Of a DNA stretch of 64,000 bases, positions 1-9,577 are shown one piece after another. A program made the translations under genes and the position numbers. Below the pieces are notes generated by a model. That model saw nothing but the letters and a program-made list of their open reading frames with translations. It ran no database searches and was not told where the DNA came from. Each line of letters begins with the position of its first letter. Position 1 is the first letter of the stretch. The stretch is from Paratinospora sagittata (Eukaryota > Streptophyta > Magnoliopsida > Ranunculales > Menispermaceae), in assembly GCA_035771175.1 (NCBI GenBank), contig CM069603.1, positions 25,458,286 to 25,522,285 on the forward strand, written 5' to 3'.

Positions 1-1268
1 ATTAATCCAAGAGAACAATGCAAAGCCATAACTTTGAGAAGTGGTAGAGAGGTTGAACATTCCAATCCAACGAGTACATCTACAATCACTCCTACTTCTA
101 CACAAGTTGCTGAGGAAGAGTCATTATCTGAAAAGGAAGACCAAGCATCCGAAGAAAAAGAAGATAAGGAGAGAAGGAAAGCAAAGGGCAAGGCACCTAT
201 GAAAGAAGGGAGGATCACTTTCTTTGATAACCCTCCTATTTTGAAAACTTCTATTCCATTTCCTCAAAGATTTTAGAAAAAGAAATTAGATAAGCATTTT
301 ACAAAATTTTTAGATATTTTCAAAAGAATTCACATTAATATTCCTTTTGCAGATGCCTTAGAGCAGATGCCCAACTATGCCAAATTTATGAAGGATGTGA
401 TGAGCAAGAAGAGGAAGTTGGTAGAGTTTGAAACTGTGAAGTTGGGAGAAGAATGCAGTGCGATCCTCCAAAAGAAGCTACCTCAGAAATTAAAATATAC
501 ATGAAATTTTACTATTCCATGCATTATTGGTAGTTCTTCCTTTGATAAAGTATTGTGTGATTTAGATGCCAGTATTAACCTTATGCCATTGTCTGTTTTC
601 AAGAAACTCAATATTGGGGAGGTGAATCCCACAACTATATCACTTCAACTAGCTGATAAATCCATGACATATCCTAGGGGAGTGATAGAAGATGTTCTTG
701 TGAAGGTTGATAAGTTTATCTTCCCAGTGGATTTTGTGGTTCTTGACATGGAGGAAGATGATGAGATTCCTCTCATTTTGGGGAGCCATTCCTTGCAACT
801 AGAAGAACCATTATTGATGTTTAGAAAGGAGAACTCGCACTCAGAGTGAATGACGAAAAGGTGATGTTCAATCTCTACAAGTCATTCAAGTTTCCTGATG
901 AGAAGGGCAATTGTAATAGAGTGGACATTGTTGCGAGGTGCATTCAGGAGGTTAAAAAGGAGACATCACCTGTGGATCCCTTGGAGAGATATCTGGTGTA
1001 CTCACTAACAGATGGGACAGAGGATGATGTTGAAGAACAACAAATGATAATGGTTTTGGATACACCACCAGTTCAATTTTCTCAAGCTAAGGTTGAAGAT
1101 ATCAGTGTTTCATCTTCTATTGAGTCAAGTGTCCCCAAGCCAGAGTTGAAGCCTCTTCCAGATCATCTTAGATATGCCTTTTTGGGCAAGGATGAGACAC
1201 TTCCAGTGATTATTTCATCCACCTTGTCTACTGTTCAAGAGGAAAAGTTGTTGAGGATTCTAAGGTAG
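1..1268 (+). pseudogene. Athila gag C-terminus and aspartic protease, broken
   Basis: Encodes the gag-PR part of an Athila polyprotein. The first 500 bases give a Lys/Glu-rich gag tail followed by the 'NIPFADALEQMP' block that precedes PR in this group. PR is recognised from 'CDLDASINLMPLS' near 553-600, a variant of the DTG/DLGAS active site in which Gly has become Asp, and by the downstream 'ILG' motif near 775. In-frame stops occur near 274 and 502. A frameshift near 785-845 splits PR from the spacer leading to RT (846-1268). PR would normally release mature gag, RT and INT. The remnant is non-functional; homology is clear from the minus-strand copy at 51500-52330. Confidence 0.85.
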
Positions 1269-2665
1269 CACAAATAAGCTTTTGGATGGACAATTGCAGA
1301 CATAAAGGGGATCAGTCCATCTATTTGCATGCAAAAGATACTCATGGAGGACGCATACATGGCCACAGTGGAACATCAAAGGAGGTTGAATCCTGCAATA
1401 AAAGAAGTGGTCAAAGCTGAGGTACTGAAATGGCATAAGGCAAGCATCATCTATGCCATATCTGATTCAACATGGGTAAGCCCTATACATGTTGTCCCTA
1501 AGAAAGGAAGAATCACAGTGATAAAGAATGAAAAAGATGAAATGATCTCTTCACGTACTGTTACTGGTTGGAGGGTGTGCATTGATTACAGAAAACTGAA
1601 TAAGGCCACCAGAAAATATCATTTTTCATTGTCATTCATTGATCAGATGCTGGACCGTTTGGCAGGATTTGAGTGCTACTATTTCCTTGATGAATATTCT
1701 GGATATAATCAAATTGTCATTGCTCCAAAGGACCAGGAGAAGACTACATTCACATGTCCTTATGACACTTTTGCCTTTAGGAGAATGCCCATTGGATTAT
1801 GTAATGCTCCAGCCACTTTTCAGAGGTGGATGATGGCCATATTTGCTGATTTGATAAAGGATGTGATGGAATCATGGATGACTTTTCTATTTTTGGGTCT
1901 TCTTTTGATCATTGTTTGAGGAACTTTTCACTTGCGTTACAAAGATGTGAGGAGAAGAACCTTGTGTTGAATTGGGAGAAATGCCATTTTATGGTACAAG
2001 AAGGAATTGTTTTGGGCCATTGAGTTTCTTCCAAGGGGTTGGAAGTCGACAAAGTGAAGATTGTGAAAATTGAGAAACTCATCCATCCAATTAATGTCAA
2101 GAGTATAAGAAGCTTTCCTGGACATGCTGGGTTTTATAGACAGTTTATCAAGGACTTCTTCAAGATTACTAAGCCTCTTTGTAATCTTTTGGAGAAAGAT
2201 GTGCCATTTATGTTTGATAAAGCATGTGTACAAGCTTTTGATCATTTGAAGAAAACACTTATTTCAGCTCCCATCATGATAGTGCCAAACTGGAGAGAGC
2301 CATTTGAGTTAATGTGTGATGCCAGTTATTATGCAGTTAGAGCTGTGTTGGGTCAGAGGCGAGATAAAATCTTCAAGGCCATATATTATGCCAATAGAAT
2401 GTTGGATGAGGCTCAAAGAAATTACACCACCACAGAAAAAGAATTATTGGCAGTGGTATATGCCTGTGATAAGTTCAGGCCTTATCCTTTTGGTTCCAAG
2501 GTCATTGTCTACACAAATCATGCAGCCATTCGTTACCTATTTGCTAAGAAAGATGCCAAGCCCATATTAATTAGATGGATTCTCCTTCTTCAGGAGTTTG
2601 ATCTTGATATCAAGGATAAGAAGGGAAGTGAGAATGTGGTAGCTAATCACCTCTCAAGGCTGTAG
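1269..2665 (+). pseudogene. Athila reverse transcriptase-RNase H, broken
   Basis: RT starts in the segment 'RRLNPAIKEVVKAEV' (about 1382) and runs through 'WVSPIHVVPKKG', '[15 protein letters not shown]' and 'MPIGLCNAPATFQR'. The catalytic M-D-D-F-S motif is still present near 1873-1890 but in a different frame from the upstream RT, because of a frameshift at about 1860. A stop sits near 2022. The connection and RNase H domains follow in the 2039-2665 frame: '[15 protein letters not shown]' carries the RNase H Asp, '[13 protein letters not shown]' the Glu, and '[12 protein letters not shown]' has Asn where the third catalytic Asp is expected. It ends with the usual '[10 protein letters not shown]'. 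Together these would copy element RNA to cDNA; this copy cannot. Confidence 0.88.
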
Positions 2666-2717
2666 CACAAGCAAAAGATGATGTGGGTCTTATTAAAAAA
2701 GCATTTCCTGATGAACG

Positions 2718-3964
2718 TTGTATGCCCTGAGTGAGAAGCTTCCTTGGTATGTAGATTTGGTCAATTTTGTAACTAGTGGCATCTTACCTCCAGATATCTC
2801 GTCAACTCAGAAGAAGAAGTTCCTCCATGATGCTAGATTTTTTATGTGGGATAAGCCATTCTTATACAAGAGGTGCAATGATCAAGTTATCCAAAGATGT
2901 GTGCCAGAAAGTGAAGTTCAAGCCATACTCAGAGATTGTCACTCTTCCTTGGTCACCAAAGAACTGTGTACAAAGTCTTGCAAAGTGGATTTTATTGGCC
3001 AACCTTGTTCAAGGACAGCTATGTGTTTGTAAGATGCCCATGAAGACTTTTGTTGAGGTTGAGTTATTTGATGTGTGGGGCATTGATTTCATGGGACCTT
3101 TCCCATCCTCTAATGGCAAGTTATGTATTTTGTTGGCGGTTGATTATGTGTCAAAGTGGGTTGAAGTTGTTGCTACTACCACAAATGATGCTTGTGTTGT
3201 ACTGAAATTCCTTCAGAAGAATATTTTCACAAGATTTGGTACTCCAAGAGCTCATAAGTGATGAAGGCTCCCATTTTTGCAACAAGCTTTTCAAAGCTAT
3301 ACTTTCTAAGTATGGAATCAAGCATAAGGTCGCTTTGGCCTATCATCCACATTCTAATGGACAAGCCGAGGTCTCTAATCGGGAAGTGAAAAGAATTTTG
3401 GAGAAGACTGTGAGTACTAATAGGGAAGATTAGGCATTGAAACTTGATGATGCTCTATGGACATACCGCACTGCATACAAAACACTCATTGGAATGTCTC
3501 CTTTTAAACTTTTCTTTGGGAAGTCTTGTCATTTATCATGTGAGTTGGAGCATCGCGCTTATTGGGCAATAAGAAAGTTGAATTTTGATATGAAGGCTTG
3601 TGGAGAGCAAAAACTACTTCAACTCAATGAAATGGATGAGTTTAGACAAGATGCCTGCGAGAACGCTAAGATCTACAAGGAGAGAACCAAGGGTTGGCAT
3701 GACAAGCATATCTTGAGGAAAGAGTTCCTTCCGGGTCAACAAGTTCTCCTCTACAATTCACGATTGAAGCTCTTTCTCGGAAAGTTGAAGTCTTCTAGGT
3801 GGTCTGGGCCACTTATGGTCACAAAAGTTTTCCCCTATAGAGCTGTAGAGCTACAAAGCCAAGATGGTGGTTGGTTGTTTCAAGTGAATGGGCAAAGGGT
3901 GAAGCACTACTATGGAGCATTGGATTCAAGCATGGAGAAGCTACCCCTTCATCAACCATCATGA
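2718..3964 (+). pseudogene. Athila integrase, broken
   Basis: INT with an N-terminal zinc-binding part (about 2835-3030) that is frameshifted and has lost spacing before the second Cys pair. The core D,D35E domain is split over two frames: first Asp in '[14 protein letters not shown]' (about 3080), second in '[13 protein letters not shown]' (about 3255), Glu in '[12 protein letters not shown]' (about 3365). A stop replaces Trp near 3430. The frame then stays open through the C-terminal domain 'WHDKHILRKEFLPGQQVLLYNSRLKLFLGKLKSSRWSGP' region to the TGA at 3962. The protein would insert the cDNA into the genome. The C-terminus is followed at once by the conserved Athila post-pol motif. Confidence 0.87.
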
Positions 3965-4008
3965 GCGAGAAAAAAGAAAGTCTAGCTAAGTACTATAAAG
4001 AAGTGCTT

Positions 4009-4026
4009 GTTGGGAGGCAACCCAAC
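4009..4026 (+). other. Athila post-pol stem-loop GTTGGG-AGGCAA-CCCAAC
   Basis: A six-base perfect stem around the loop AGGCAA, 45 bases past the INT stop. The same loop occurs in the minus-strand Athila at 25052-25067 with a different but still paired stem (ATGGG/CCCAT). The upstream context (GCT..GACT..TAAA..AAG.GCTT) is also conserved. Confidence 0.55.
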
Positions 4027-5590
4027 CAATTTTTGTTTATGTTTCTGTTTTTATTCTTAGTCATTATAGTATAGAAATTGAGTTTTTGACTGCCACTAAT
4101 GACATTCATTTTTGTCTCTTTTAGGTTTTAATATAAGTTTGAGGGTCCTCGGCGCTACTATGAGAAAGATAAGCATTTTGGTAGACTTCTACCCTCATGG
4201 GTTAGGGGAGTATCATTATCTTCCTCGTATATTGCTTTTTTTATGTGCACGTTTTTTCATTGAGGACAATGCCAACTTCAAGTTTGGGGGAGAGTTTGAA
4301 TTCAGGGGATTTAGTGAAAATTTTGAAAATTTTTGTTTTTGATCTAGATCATGAATAAATCCATATTCCTTGATGAACGTTGATTTGATTTAATCTTGTA
4401 TGGATGGTCTATGAAAAGACTAGCACTAGGTTTTGAACATGACCTTTGAAAAATTAGAAAGTACTCTTAAGTCTATGTGCTTGATTTGTTTTGCCATGCT
4501 TATTGGAAATTTGTTGACTTTTTGAGTATAAAGTTATGATTATGAGTTCCACTTGCTATTTAAATTGAGATTTGGCAAGTTAAGCTTCATTGGATCTTAC
4601 TTTTCAAACTAAACTCTAGAACTTGCTTGATTTCTTCTCAAGGCGAAATCTTAGGAATCACACCATGTGAGATAGGATGTAGGCCATCTTTGGACAGTTT
4701 GGGACATAAAACCCACCTAGTTGTGTACTACCCGTAGTTACCCTATTTTGAGCTTTATATACTATTCTTTGTCACCTAAAATGATTAGCCAAGGCCTTTG
4801 ATTGAAATTCCCCTGTTTTTCACCCTTGCACCCTTAAATCTTTGAAGTAAATGAATTATAATGGGTTGGGTTGTTTTTCATGGGAATTTATGTGTAAATG
4901 TGCTATGGAATGAGAATGTATGTGAAGGTGATGAGAAAAATTTCAAAACATGTAAAAAGAAGAAAAAGAAAGATGAAGAAGAAAAATAATGAAAAGAAAA
5001 AGTATAATCTTCATCAATGAGTAAATTAAATAAGTTTGGGGGTATGTAAAGGGTGATGTGATGGTTCATTCTGTAAGGCATGAGATGTTTAAAGGTGCTA
5101 TCTATAAATGATGTTTTGCATGTATTGAGCTGCATTTTATCCATGTTATCAAACCCTTAACCTTAGCCTTATGTTACAAACTAACAAAGTCCTATTGATC
5201 TTAATTGGTGTGAGTCCTACATTAGTGGAGAGAAGTGTGAAAAACAAGCATATGAAGTTCATGTTTTGTTTGGTTGAGATTATATTCTTATCTTGCTTGC
5301 ATTGGTTTGTATAATTTATGAGTGCTCATGTGAATGATTTTTTGTGCTTGTTTGTCAATAAGGATAGAAGAGAATGCATTGCTTTGCAAATTGAAATTCT
5401 AGACAACAAGTTTAAACTTTCGAAGTTTTCCTCGAGTCGTGTTGTGTGGAATGGATGCTTTCTTTGAGATCATGAGAACCCATTTTTACAAGACAAATTT
5501 TTGTTCATTTTGGAATATGTGAAAAGTTTATTTGTTTACTTTCATTTTTCTCTTTGCTTGGGACGATCAAAGTCTAAGTTTAGGGGAATT
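4027..5590 (+). other. Athila 3' non-coding region with three PPT-like motifs
   Basis: No credible ORF. It contains three copies of the purine motif AAGTTTGGGGG at 4280-4290, 5032-5042 and, as AAGTTTAGGGG, at 5576-5586. The last abuts the LTR and is the expected polypurine tract (PPT) for plus-strand priming. An A/G-rich run lies at 4940-5000. The whole stretch is homologous, in inverse orientation, to 6523-7980. Confidence 0.7.
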
Positions 5591-6500
5591 TGATAAGTTG
5601 AGTTTTAATAGTTAGTTTGCATCTTAATTTGATAGATTTTTGTGTTCATTCGATTAGTTTTTAGGTGTTTTTGCTTGATTAATATACTTAGTTGTTTTAG
5701 ATGAATTTAGGCTTTATCTTAGGTATTGATAGGTTTTTATCATGAATAAATGACTTATTGATATATGTTAATATCATAGAAGTCATATGTTTTGAGTATT
5801 TTTCATTGTAGTTTATTCTTGATTAATTGCTTGGAATTTACACTTGTTTTTTATTTGTTTTGTAGGTAAATAAGGAGTCCAAAGTGGGTTGAATCAAGGG
5901 TAAATTCTTGTTCAAAAGAAGTTAAAAACATGTGCAAAGCATGTGGAAGAAGTGTGCAAGAAGTGGAAGAAAATTGGTTAAGTTCACAATAAGGAAGTCT
6001 AAGTAGGGCAGAAAAAATGGCTAATTCCACAATTGGGCACACAAACGAGGCTCTGGGCGCCGCAGTGCCCATCGCGGCGCCCAGGAATCCCTAATGCAAC
6101 GCCGCGGTGCCACCCGTGACACTGAAAATTTACAATCGAGGAGCTGTGGCGCCAGTGCTTTTAGTTGCTTTTTAGCAAGTCTTCCTGATTTAGCAAGTTT
6201 TTCTAATGGATATTGGACAACGTGGGACGTATGATATATGGATTTTTAGGGTTTTTCGAGAAGAAGAAGTGAAGGCAAGAAGAAAAGAACAAAATGCAAC
6301 GGGAGATTTGAAGAAACCAAGAGAAGAAAGGAGATTAACCACCATTGAAGGTTTCTGCCTTAGTTTTCTTCTCTTTGTGCTTGTAATGTTATATTTTGTA
6401 GTTTTATATCTTTTTATTCTTGTATCCATGATTATGAATATGAGCTAAACTTCTAATCTACAGGTTTAATTGATCTATGTTGGATCTTATGGTTTGAATA
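5591..6500 (+). repeat. Athila 3' LTR, truncated (U3 side kept)
   Basis: Starts TGATAAGTTGAG directly after the PPT. The first half is similar to the start of the minus-strand Athila LTR (55569 downwards), including 'TTTAGGTGTT', 'ATGAATAAA' and the GC-rich hairpin at 6055-6082. It stops where the other copy has about another kilobase (R/U5), so the 3' half is missing. No CA terminus or target duplication is visible. Confidence 0.75.
6055..6082. other. GC-rich hairpin in Athila LTR
   Basis: GGGCGCCGC and GCGGCGCCC form a nine-base perfect stem around a ten-base loop. The reverse complement of the same structure occurs at 24760-24783. Confidence 0.5.
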
Positions 6501-6522
6501 ATAACCAAAAATCAACTTATCA
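6501..6522 (-). repeat. 22-base stub of the 3' LTR of a minus-strand Athila
   Basis: Read on the minus strand this is TGATAAGTTGATTTTTGGTT plus two bases. It abuts a minus-strand PPT (6527-6537) and matches the start of the Athila LTR at 55569. The plus-strand LTR fragment joins directly to it. Confidence 0.6.
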
Positions 6523-8054
6523 AATTCCCCCAAACTTAGACTTTAATTGTCCCGAGCAAAGAGAAAAATGAAAGTTGGACAAACAAGACTCCACACATAT
6601 TCTAAGATGAACAAGGCTTTGATTAACTAGAATGGATTCTAATGATCTCAAATATAACACAAATTTCATCCAACATAAAACAGGGAAAACTTTGACAGTT
6701 TACACTTATTAGTCTAGAATTTCAAGTTACAGCCATGCCTTCTCTTCCATCTTAGTTGACAAACAAGTATTTAAATTAAACGCATGCCCACTCATAAATT
6801 ATATAGACCATGCAAGCAAGATAGAAATATGATCTCAATGAAACAAAATTAAAGCTTCATATGCTTGATTTTCACTCTTCTCTCCACTAATATAGGTTTC
6901 ATATCATTTAAGATCAATAGGTCTTCACATAGCTTGTAATGTGAGGCTAAGTCTAAGGGTATGTCAAAATAGACACAATGAAGCTTAATACGCCCAAAAC
7001 CTCTTTGTTACATCAACAATTTTGCGCACATCCCACACCTTACACATGAGCCAACACTAAACAACCCCCAAAGTAGATTTTCACATTTTTCATGCATATT
7101 ATCCCAAATACACCCCCAAACTTAATCATTTAATAAATTGATGAAGAAAATTTGTTTTCTCTATTATTTCTTTCAGTTCTTTTTATTTTTCTCATTCTTC
7201 ATCTTTCTTTTTCACTTTTCACATGAACAACTCATCTTTGAACCTCTTTTTATCACCTTCACATGGCATTCACATCCATAGCCAATTTTTCATATACTTT
7301 CCCATGAAAATAATCCAAACCCTATTACAATGCATTTCTCAAAGTGTTAAGGGTGCAAGGGTGAAAACATGATAGAACAAATAAGGCCTTGGCTTTGAAT
7401 CTTTGGTGACAAGAAACAAGATAAAAGGCTCAAAACTAAGTGACTAGGGACAATATATAATTGGTAGGCTTTATGGCTCAAACAATTCCAAAAATGACCT
7501 AAGTCATGTCTTTCTCGGTGTGATTCCTAGGATTTCGCCTCAAGAATAGATCAAACAAGTTCTAGAGCCAAATTTTGAAAAAAAAATTAAGATCAAAAGA
7601 TTTCTTAACTTGCAAATTCTCGATTTAACATGTAAGTGGAATTCATGATCATGATTGTGTACTCAAAAGCCAACAAGACTTCAAATAAGCATGGCATGCA
7701 AGTCAAGCACACAGACATAAGATTACTCTATAGTTTTCCCAGGTTTATACTCAGAAATAAGTACTCATCCTATCATAGATCATCCATTCACAATTAAATC
7801 AAAGCCAAGATCATAATGGAATATGAAATTATTTATTGATCAAACTGCATGAAAGACAGAAGTACACCAAAAGTTCAAACTCGACAAAAAGTATCACTAA
7901 ATACACCAAAAATTTAAACTCCCCCCAAACTTAAAGTGTGCATGGTCCTCAATGCACAAACATCCACAAAAATAGATAAAAGGAAGAAAGAGGTAATGAT
8001 ACTCCCCTAGTCTTGAAGTAATGAAGACTTGAACGACTTCAGTCATTGTCTTCC
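6523..8054 (-). other. Athila 3' non-coding region
   Basis: No credible ORF. Reverse-complement homologue of 4200-5590, roughly a quarter diverged by eye. PPT-like motifs (CCCCCAAACTT on the plus strand) are at 7922-7932, 7113-7123 and 6527-6537; the last is the PPT next to the LTR stub. Confidence 0.7.
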
Positions 8055-8204
8055 TTATTCATCCTTATCTTCTTCACTTGAGTCTTCACTTTCATCCTCA
8101 GTAGACTGCTATCCTTGAAACATTGGTAGTGTTGGGAATCGCAGCGGAGTGGGACTTGTGAGATTCACAAACTATGCCAAAATAGTATTGTATTGGATTG
8201 AATA

Positions 8205-9577
8205 TGTGACGCCCTGAAAATTATTTCATCTAGCCCATAACCCAATTGCATTTTGCCCAAACTCTATGTGTTGCCTTGATATGTTTGGTGTTTGTTTCAT
8301 GGTTGTTTAATGTTTGTATATTTGATGCTTGATAATGTATATAAATATGTGCATTATAAATTGTATATGGGTCATATTAAATTAAAGTATAATGCATATG
8401 TTATTATTTATGCATGGGCCCATTAAACTATGAATTGATATGGGTTAGAATGATTGAATAAAAGGATAAATGAGAATAAAAGATTTGGTGTATTAGATAG
8501 ATTGGACATTTAAAATACATGCAAGCATAAGATTGGTTAAAGTAAATGTGGTTGGTATGGGTAGTATGAGACCAACACATGTCAAATTGGTGCATGAGAA
8601 TGGACAAGTGTCCCATGCCCCATTTCTCTTCTCCAACACATGTCAAGTTGGTGCATGAGACCAACACATGTCAACTTGATGCATGATAATGGACAAGTGT
8701 CCCATGCCCCATTTCTCTTCTCCAACACATGTCAAGTTGGTGCATGAGACCAACACATGTCAAGTTGATGCATGATAATGGACAAGTGTCCCATGCCCCA
8801 TTTCTCTTCTCCAATACATGTCAAGTTGGTGCATGAGACCAACACATGTCAAGTTGATGCATGAGAGTGCACAAGTGTCCCATGCCCCATTTCTCTTCTC
8901 CAACACATGTCAAGTTGGTGCATGAAAATGGAAAAGTGTCCCATTCCCACTTCTCTTCTCCAAGGAAGTCCTAGAGAGTAAGGTGAGTGGAGGGAAAGGA
9001 AAAAAGAAGAGAAAGGGAAGAAGAAGAGAAAGAAAGAGGAAGTTGCTTTGAGGGAAGTCTCAACAACGTTTTCATCAAAGAGCTTGAACTTAGTGCTATA
9101 TGGTCAGATCGAGCTCAAACTTTGTCATAAAGTTCGTATCTTATGGGTATTCATTCTGGTCGGTGGAGATCTTGATTGGAGTTTTCGTTTGAAAGATATA
9201 GCCTCCAAAACAAAGTTGATCGGAAAGTCTGGATTTCTCGCGCAGTTCAGATCAAACTTATAGATCTCTTAAATCTACCGTTGGATTGATATGATATTTA
9301 GGAAGGTGGTTCACAACTGATCTGTCTACATTATGAACAGTTGAGATGTTGGTGGGTCAAGTATTTTGTGTGATATAAGCATCTGAGTTCGAGTATTTGC
9401 TGCAAGAAAGGAGAAATTGTCTGATTAAAGACTTGTTCATCAAAGAGGCTTATCGTTTCGGTCCACCGTTGGATTGAGCTGAGTTTTGGACAGAAGGTTT
9501 GAATCTTGAATATTAAATGGAAAATTTGTAGAGTTGTTTGTATTAGGCCTAAATTTAGAATATGAACTTAGACCTTT
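8205..9577 (+). repeat. Tekay/Del-type solo LTR, left part
   Basis: Begins TGTGACGCCC after flank gaata (8200-8204). Continues at 20161 after the element inserted in it. The two parts add up to about 2.9 kb, the size of the family's 5' LTR. It includes the minisatellite 8571-8950. Confidence 0.88.
8571..8950. repeat. LTR minisatellite (about 60-base unit)
   Basis: Tandem units built from ACACATGTCAAGTTGGTGCA followed by a segment ending CCCATGCCCCATTTCTCTTC, alternating with shorter 28-base units. It makes spurious repetitive ORFs on the minus strand. The same array, with other copy numbers, occurs in the other two LTRs of this family. Confidence 0.85.

Larger units (their letters stand above)
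1..6500 (+). mobile_element. Athila-type Ty3/gypsy element, 5' end outside window, degenerate
   Basis: Plus-strand element with end of gag, PR, RT-RH, INT, a long non-coding 3' region and a truncated 3' LTR in the usual Athila order. PR carries the Athila-style D-L-x-A-S motif, and the post-pol segment has the GGGAGGCAACCC motif also seen in the other Athila copies here. There is no env-like ORF between INT and LTR. Several frameshifts and stops make it inactive. The 5' LTR and most of gag lie upstream of the window. Confidence 0.9.
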
